This document shows, in pieces, positions 57,107 through 64,000 of a stretch of 64,000 nt of DNA (positions within the stretch are counted from its first letter, which is position 1; every line of letters begins with the position of its first letter). The stretch is from Gigaspora margarita. Taxonomy: Eukaryota; Glomeromycota; Glomeromycetes; Diversisporales; Gigasporaceae. The translations under genes were made by a program, and so were the position numbers. The DNA is taken from NCBI GenBank assembly GCA_009809945.1, contig WTPW01000370.1:1-64000 (forward strand), in the 5' to 3' direction. The notes below the pieces were generated by a model. The model did no database searches. It was not told the origin of the DNA and was given only the letters and a program-made list of their open reading frames with translations.

Positions 57107-60100
57107 ATGAGTACATCAAGCAACAAATTTCAACAACTTCAAAAATTTATTATTAAAAAAAAACGTTTTAGGATCGTTGAGTTAATTAAAAGCGAGAAAT
57201 TTACAAGAGTATAGCGTGCTGTTTTTAACAATAAAATTACCATTATATTAAAATCATTCGAAAACAATGAGTCAACTATTAATGAAGTCATTAATGAGGT
57301 AATTTTCTATGTAACTTCAAATAATGTGTTATTATCTTTTAAATATTACAAATAGATCATTAAATTGCCATACATATGTATAGCTTAAGTTATATCATAG
57401 AATGGATATACACCTTAACATTATACGCTTTAATGGTGTTACTAGTGAAGAAGGTAGAATAATACATAACCTCGTTTCTTTACTTATAAAGTGAACTTTT
57501 TTTAATACTTATATATACAGTATATATATATTGAAGGAGATTCAGGTATTATTCCCTTACATGCTGATTTTCGAGAACGTCAACAGTGGAACTTTGAGAT
57601 CATATTTAAGCGAACATTCACAACATCTTTCATGGGATGATATGATTAAATTCTCTTTGCAAATTGCAAATACTGTTAGATATTTACATGCTAAAGGGAC
57701 GGCTAACCCTGGATTGGTAATGTTTAAGCATCATTAGTATACAGCAATTTTGTTTTTTTTTTTTTTTTATTAAAATAATATTTCCAATAACATTCAGAAA
57801 ATACATTTATTCATAATAAAAATATAAAACTCGCAGATTATGGGCTCTCAAATAGATTAAAAAGACAAGATTAATATCTCAGATTTCATAAAAAATTTGA
57901 TGTATATAATATTAGATGCTTATGCAAAAAATGTACAATGACTGTCAATTTACCGAAAATGTTGTCGGTCTTATAGATGAATATATTAAGATTTATGAAG
58001 GTATAAATTTTTTTTGACGAATCATTTGGCTGATGTTTTATGAAGTTTGATAACAGTTTTTTTAATTTATTAATGATAGATTGTTTGCAAAATGAACCTA
58101 ATAGTCGCCCAGAAATTCGGATCATTGTTTCTAATCTAAAATCTTGATTGTTAATTTTAATCAAAATATAAACAGACATGATTTAGAATTTATTCATCTA
58201 CAAAATCCATTTATAATACAAAATTTTATGATGTATAATTCCATACAGTTCCTATGCACATAGATCAAACATTCAACATAGATCCAAATCACACATTAAA
58301 ATCACCTGCAGATTTAAATAAAATATTAGAAATTGAGCTGAACAATGCCAATTTTTTAAATAATCGTGGAATAACTTTGGATCGATATTATTCAATTGAC
58401 ACATCAGCTCAAAATAACGAATCTTTTTCAATTTATCAAGATAATGTTAATGTACACGTAAATTCATTTGAAATTACGACTTTATCTCCACTTTATTTAC
58501 CTTATACAATAAATTCAACCACTTCAACACACGATTATAACAATCTTAAGAATATGAAAAAGGAAACGCATGAATGTTTTAATCAAGGAAAATTTCTCAA
58601 AGCATTAGAACTTTATGAAGAAATTATCAAAAACCATCAGCACAGTGCTGAAGATTACAACAATGCTTCGACCTGGGATCTTTCTTTTAATCGATGCGGA
58701 TTGAAAATTTAAACGAGTTTTAAAGGCACTTTTCAAGAAGTCTACACTGACTTCTTTGGATCTTAGTTTTAATAACCTTGGTCAGAAGGAGGAAAAGCAT
58801 TAGCAGATGCACTTTGCAAGAACACTTTGGATCTTTATTATAATGGACTTGGATCCAAAGGAGGAAAAGAATTAACAGATACACTTTGCAAGAATGTCAC
58901 ACTGACTTCTTTGAAAATTAGGTTTAATAATCTTGGATTAGAAGGCGGAAAAGCATTAGCAGGTGCACTTTGCAAGAACGTCACGCTGACTTCTTTGAAT
59001 CTTACTGGGAATAGTCTTGGATCAGAAGGGGAAAAGCATTAGCAGATGCACTTTACAAGAATGCCACGCTGATTTCTTTGAATCTTACTGGGAATAGCCT
59101 TGGATCAGAAGGAGGAAAAGCATTAGCTAATGCACTTTGCAAGAACACCACACTGACTTCTCCGAAGCTTGATATGAATATACTTGGATTTAAAAACTCC
59201 CGCGCGGGATTTTTAATATAAGATTGTCTGGCCTGCGTTAGCATATCATCTGGCCCGCATTAACAAATTATCCGGCCTGCTTTAACATAAGTGGGCCAAT
59301 TCCTAATTAGTATTTGATGTAAATAAAAATATTATGCACGCATTAACTTTTGATTTGTTTCTCGTTCCACATATATACGTACGTACTGTACGTACAGAGA
59401 TAATGCGCAAACTGTATATTGAAATATAATCTTTAAATTGTCATTATTAATAAAGTGGGAATCTATTATTGATTATTATTGAGTATTAAAGTGACTATTT
59501 GATCAGAAATTATAAGCCCGATTATTTTCTTATGAGTCGTTTATAATTTTGTGTGTATATAACCTTATTACTTATAAATTTACAGTAGCGCATTTATATC
59601 TCGTTATGCACCTGATTACTTATAAAGTTTTATACGCTATATGATTTGATCGTTTTGTTGGCATTTTAATTTTTAAATATAATAATATTTTAAAAATAAA
59701 TTAATAAAATTAAGACAAATCTGAATTGATAACTTTAATAATTATAAGATTAAAATGTTTTAAAAGTAGCAAAATCTATACAAGCATTATATTTGTAATA
59801 AAATGCAGTAAGATTTATAAGAAATGATTATGATTTTAACGAGAAATTACATTCCTGGTGATGATTTATATATATATATTTTATTAATCGTGAAAAATTC
59901 GGAACCCTACTCGATCCCGCGAATCCCGCGCGGATCCCGCGCGGGATTTTTTAAAAAAATCGGGATTTGCCCATCACTATACTTGGATCAGAAGGAATGA
60001 AAGCATTAGCATATGCATTTTGCAAGAATACTACGCTGACTTTTTTGGATCTTAATATAAATCATTTGGATCAGAAGGAGTAAAAGCATTAGAAGTGCTC

Positions 60101-60583
60101 TTTACAAAACATCTCACTGACCTCTTTGAATCTTAGTATTAATAACCTTGGATCAGAAGGAGGGATAGCATTAGCAAATGCACTTTGTAGGAACAACACA
60201 CTGACCTCTTTAAATTTTAGTAATAATAATTTTGGATCAGAAGGAGGAAAAGCATTAGCAAATGCACTTTGTTAGAATTCCACACTGACTTCTCTAAATA
60301 CAGTATTGGCTCTAATAACTTTGGATCAGAAGGAGGAAAAGCATTTGCAGATACACTTTGCAAGAACACTATGCTGACTTCTTTGGATCTTGGTTTTAAT
60401 AATCTTGTATCCGTAGGAGAAAAAGCATTAGCAAATGCTCTTTTCAAGAATACCATACTAATTTCTTTGAGTTTTCTTGGAAAGAATCTTGAATCAGAAG
60501 AAACAAAAGCATTAGAAAATGCACTACGCAAAAACAATCATTTGAAAAATTTAGCCATTTTAGGCTGTGGCCTTAATTATTAG
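57107..60583 (+). pseudogene. Pseudokinase-RNI gene, tandem copy B, decayed
   Basis: Colinear with copy A from its ATG (57,107) to the last RNI repeat (60,583). It has an in-frame stop early in exon 1 (57,212-57,214), a deletion of the segment corresponding to residues 20-27 of copy A, a changed splice acceptor before exon 4 (TAG in A is TAA here), several frameshifts in the C-lobe and RNI repeats, and an inserted element at 59,189-59,979. The exon-3 end reads GTANPGL, so the HRD triplet was already lost. Fewer and more diverged RNI repeats than copy A, with AAAGCATTAGCA still recognisable throughout. The open frames at 58,254-58,712 and 60,269-60,583 are surviving pieces. Confidence 0.85.
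59189..59979. mobile_element. hAT-like element inserted in RNI pseudogene copy B
   Basis: TATACTTGGAT occurs on both sides (59,179-59,189 and 59,978-59,988), and the gene's repeat continues across it, so the segment is an insertion with target duplication. The right end read inward is TAGTGATGGGCAAATCCCG, a hAT-like start. The left end lacks that start but shares TCCCGCGCGGGATTTTT, and the GC-rich palindrome TCCCGCGCGGGA recurs near the right end. Interior AT-rich; no transposase. Confidence 0.75.
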
Positions 60584-60996
60584 GGTTTAAATTGAAGTAT
60601 TGAAATGTTACAACAAAATTGATAAATTATCATAAAGAATATTAAAACCTAGCTTATGTAATAACTAAAAATAATAAAAATATAACCACTAATATATAAA
60701 AATTATCTTAATGTTATATGTAAAATACAATAGTGTCAGGTAAAAATTTAAATATTGAGTTTCATTGGATCAGGATTTAAGCATACGTTAAGTAAGGGTG
60801 GGGTATTAGCAGCATCATAATCATTTAATCTGACGCAAATTTTATTAGTGATTACATTGAGTCCATTTTTATAATTCCATAGTTGTGTTACCATCAAGAA
60901 GACACGATCCATACTTAGTTTTATGAGTTTATATTATTCTTACTTGTTGTTAAAGTGAATACCGTAATTAAACATTTACTGTCAAATTAAATGTAA
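60584..60996. other. Spacer of tandem unit B, proximal part
   Basis: Colinear with unit A from about 55,186. No gene. Confidence 0.5.
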
Positions 60997-61204
60997 GGGA
61001 AATTCTATTTTGACCTGTGTCAAAGTGACTCCCTCTTAAAATTTAGGGTTAGCTTGGGCCAGATATATGTTAATGATAGCTGTGTTTTTATATTAAAAAA
61101 CCCCTAACCAGCATTAACATAATTCTTATTAATATAATTCCAATCCACACTAACACTAAATTCTAAGAGGGGGTCATTTTAACCGGGTCGAAATTGAATT
61201 AACC
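60997..61204. mobile_element. 208-bp MITE with 9-bp target duplication
   Basis: TAAATGTAA flanks it exactly on both sides (60,988-60,996 and 61,205-61,213). Ends are GGGAAATTCTATTTTGACC and, inward from the right, GGTTAATTCAATTTCGACCC. CCCTCTTAAAATTTAGGGTT near the left is echoed on the right. Unit A has the uninterrupted site near 55,595. A 9-bp duplication suggests a Mutator-like origin. Confidence 0.8.
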
Positions 61205-61213
61205 TAAATGTAA

Positions 61214-62418
61214 TGGACAATTTCAAAATTAAGGATGAGCAACCCATTTCAGTTAAAAGTAGGTGAAATATTTAATTAAAGTAAACTATTTAGACATTTT
61301 ATTTCATTTTCAATCCAGTTCCAAATGCTCTTATTTATGTTACACTTTAAACTATNTGAAACATAAGTTATCAGGCAACTATTTCGTTTCTTTTATTTGA
61401 CATTCGTAATTTCAAATTTGATTTTTAATGATCCTGCTTACTTCCGAAGTATGTTAATTCTGAGGTTCATAATACTATACTAAAGTAATCTATTTTTTTT
61501 TAAGTTTGAAAAGTGTTTTTCATATCTGATATTCTTCGTGCTTTCAAAATGGTTAATCTAAGTTTTAAGAACGAATCAACTATCTTGAAAACATGATAAT
61601 AAATTTGATTTGCTCTAACATATGAAACATACAACATTGATTAATTATTCAATTAAAAAGTTTTCTGCGGTAGAAATCCGTAATAATCTTATAGTATTCC
61701 TTATTATTATGTAATGCATGGCATTAGCAAATCATTAGATTTTGTTGTTGAAAATTACTAATTTTACTTTATAATTTTAAAATTTTGAATACTTAATATT
61801 TTAATGCTCTCATTTATTTCTGAATATTTTAGTCTGAAGCAATTTAATGTTCAAATGTCGCTGACAAACAATGTTGAACATTTAGGTCATATCCAACTTA
61901 ATATGACTAAAATAGTCAACATAATAACTGGATAACTACATTTAACAATCGCACCGATTTTACCAATGTTCTTGTGTAGAAAACAACTTACGTTGTCTTC
62001 TTTTTGAGAATAATTATGCCTATTTTTATTTTTTTTGTAATCCAAACACCAACTTTACTAGACCATGAGCGCGGAGCATTTATTTTTATTTCGAAATAAC
62101 TTGTAAATTACTAAAACGACATGATTTCAATTAAAAATATTGGAAACTGATTTTAATGTAAATAGATGAATATTTATTTTCAAATAAGCGATGTGTCAAT
62201 TTGTTTCATTTTAATAACTTTATAAAATTGGATCTCAAAGTTTAATAAAATTTTTAATACTTCATTTCGATGTAATCAATCGACGTTTTGTTTAAAGTCT
62301 GCAATCATCAAACGCTCTATGGATAGAAAACAAAGCAAATACCATGGATTTGTATGAGAATGAAATAATTAAAATGCAAATAAACATATTTTTTTTAATT
62401 TATAGTTTACGAAATAAC
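61214..62418. other. Spacer of tandem unit B, middle part
   Basis: Blocks colinear with unit A alternate with unit B-specific AT-rich DNA (about 61,830-62,280). One undetermined base (n) lies at 61,356. No gene. Confidence 0.5.
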
Positions 62419-63045
62419 TTTCAAACATTTTATTTTATTTCATGATGTTCTTCCCTCCGCCTTATTTTGTGCCGGTAACACAACCCAATAAAGGACACAA
62501 TTTTGTAAATAAAAAATATGCATAAGAACACAAATTTAGAGTTAGATGGTTGATGTTATAAGCTATAGCCATGTACTATTGCCCATTGCATGTAAAAGTT
62601 CTTCCCCAACATTTTTAATTAGTGCGCAAAAGTCGGTTTAAACGCTAGTTTTGGTGTATTTTCGCCTCTTTTTTCTTCCGCACATGTTCGGGATTAATGT
62701 CGGGCTGATCCGGAACGATCAAAATTCGAACTCACCGATTGGTAGTAGCCTTTTTGTATTACCGGAATAAATAAGCAAAGTACAGTGATGCGCATTTCGC
62801 AGACTATCACCTCATAGACATGTTCATTTCACCGGCAATCAATTCAACGACAAGTTATGACAAGTTTATTTAACCGACAAAGTATTCTGTCATTGTCGTT
62901 AGCGTCAGACTTAGATTTAAAGCTAGTGGAATTTTTTTAAAAAAACTTGTTGATAAGATGAGCTGTTGGCGAAATAATTGTCGGCGTAAACTTGTCGGTG
63001 AAATAAGATATCAGCGAATTGATGTCGATGAAATAGCATGTATCC
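62419..63045. mobile_element. Unit B-specific insertion of about 0.6 kb with a foldback
   Basis: Absent from unit A, where the flanking sequences join at about 56,300 (after GTTTACGAAATAAC). It contains a phrase shared in inverted form with 51,400 (TGTCGGGCTGATCCGG). From about 62,817 there is an imperfect foldback with TTCATTTCACCGGCAATCAA on one side and TCGATGAAATAGCATG on the other, and repeated GTCGGCG/GTCGGTGAAATAA words. Boundaries approximate. Confidence 0.5.
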
Positions 63046-63960
63046 ATTCCTCAATTTTCGGGATATATTGAATTTATTTAACGATTAGCGTCAAAAACTT
63101 ATTTGACACATATTCCTATTGAAAGAAAGTAGCTAGATTAGAAAAATAGAACTTGCCATTAAAAAATTTTTAAAAGATTATGTGTTTAATCCATACACAT
63201 TTAGACTATGACCGTTCAAAGTTGATTAGTTGTTTAGCGTCAATATTTTTGAGCGCAACAACTTAGGGAGTGGATTTTAACAAACACATATGCAACTTTA
63301 ATTACATTATTCTTGAAGGCTATTCTATGTTAACTGAGAGGGAGAGATGATGTTAAACATCAATTCTACTTTGAACGGCCTATTGACACGAATTCTCGAA
63401 GAGTCCGATAATAATTAACTGCATTTCATAACTTTCATATTTTTATACAATATCCTGTACTAATATCTTTTGCAAACTTTTGTCAAATACCCCACCTCGA
63501 TTATATTAAGGTTTTTGAATGTCTTTATTACTGCCTTTTATTAATAATTAAAATTTCTGTCTCCTCAAAAATACACGTTGAGTCGCAATATCACTTTATT
63601 ATTATATAGTCGTCATAGTTGCAAACAAGAGGCGTGATAATTTTCAAAAAAATGTGACTAAAATGAAATATGTATAGTATAAAAAATCGATAAACCACCG
63701 AAAATAAAAATTTTTGGGCAGGGTTAGGAGTTAATATTAGAAGTTAGTTTTAGAGTAGCGTTTATATTAAACAAGGATAAGTAGGGTTAAATAAAACCCC
63801 ATATTTCATTTTAATCCGATTTCATTATGATCCGCGACAATAAATATTTTGTGAATTAAAAATAACTTCTGCGACTATGTAATGTATAATGCGTCTGCGA
63901 CTCGAGTTAATTTACGCGCATATTGTACTGTATCATAATCCTGAACACCCTAATACAGAG
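63046..63960. other. Spacer of tandem unit B, distal part
   Basis: Colinear with about 56,310-57,022 of unit A, with an extra TTAGGAGTT-type stretch near 63,720. No gene. Confidence 0.5.
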
Positions 63961-64000
63961 TAACGATTGTACAACTAGAATAAAAGTTTAAATTAATAGC
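63961..64000 (+). other. Start of tandem unit C, cut by the window end
   Basis: TAACGATTGTACAACTAGAA repeats the start of units A and B. By spacing, the ATG of a third pseudokinase-RNI copy would fall about 84-92 bases further on, just outside the window. Confidence 0.7.

Larger units (their letters stand above)
52294..63960 (+). repeat. Tandem array of the pseudokinase-RNI gene unit
   Basis: Unit A is 52,294-57,022 (about 4.7 kb) and unit B is 57,023-63,960 (about 6.9 kb, lengthened by insertions). Unit C starts at 63,961 with the same TAACGATTGTACAACTAGAA. Coding and downstream spacer sequences are colinear between A and B. Confidence 0.85.

Overview
The window is very AT-rich eukaryotic DNA. 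It has short introns (84-119 bp, GT...AG), few genes and a very high load of small transposons. The gene types are a microsomal cytochrome P450, a secreted S41/CPAF-like protein, tandem kinase-RNI genes and MACPF-like fossils. Together with dense hAT-type MITEs, Ty3/Gypsy remains and AT-richness, they fit an arbuscular mycorrhizal fungus of the Rhizophagus type (Glomeromycotina). That assignment is inference from gene style; there is no rRNA or other marker gene here.

Layout. 1-14,000 has no convincing gene. It holds foldback repeats, MITEs, T-rich and A-rich low-complexity DNA, a 24-bp minisatellite, and at 9,444-12,582 a four-level nest of hAT-like elements, each with its own perfect 8-bp target duplication. 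14,279-16,020 (+) is an intact two-exon P450. 17,300-31,045 holds an eroded integrase-like fragment, two copies (minus strand) of a decayed MACPF-like gene region related by segmental duplication, two neighbouring elements with TTAGGG-like cores, and a composite 2.6-kb element with about 420-bp inverted arms. 32,413-34,603 (-) is a five-exon gene for a secreted S41/CPAF-like protease. 36,838-37,525 (+) is a small multi-pass membrane protein whose frame is interrupted once. 38,784-49,101 (-) is a broken Ty3/Gypsy LTR element with two DNA transposons inside it. 49,266-51,905 is a run of MITEs and hairpin clusters. 52,294 to the end is a tandem array of a pseudokinase / TPR-like / RNI leucine-rich-repeat gene: copy A intact (52,386-55,185), copy B a pseudogene (57,107-60,583), and copy C beginning at 63,961 and cut off by the window end.

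The apparently working genes (P450, S41-like protease, pseudokinase-RNI protein) are not an operon and show no shared pathway. The most interesting biology is the pseudokinase-RNI tandem family. Its HRD catalytic triplet is replaced in both readable copies, and its LRR array is an almost uniform 84-bp repeat with a higher-order four-repeat block. That architecture and evolutionary style suit a scaffold or receptor-like protein rather than an enzyme. The second theme is transposon structure: exact nesting, a common TTAGGG-like core under different terminal caps, and multi-hairpin insertions whose empty sites can be read in paralogous copies inside the same window. All repeat comparisons were made by eye; percentages are approximate.
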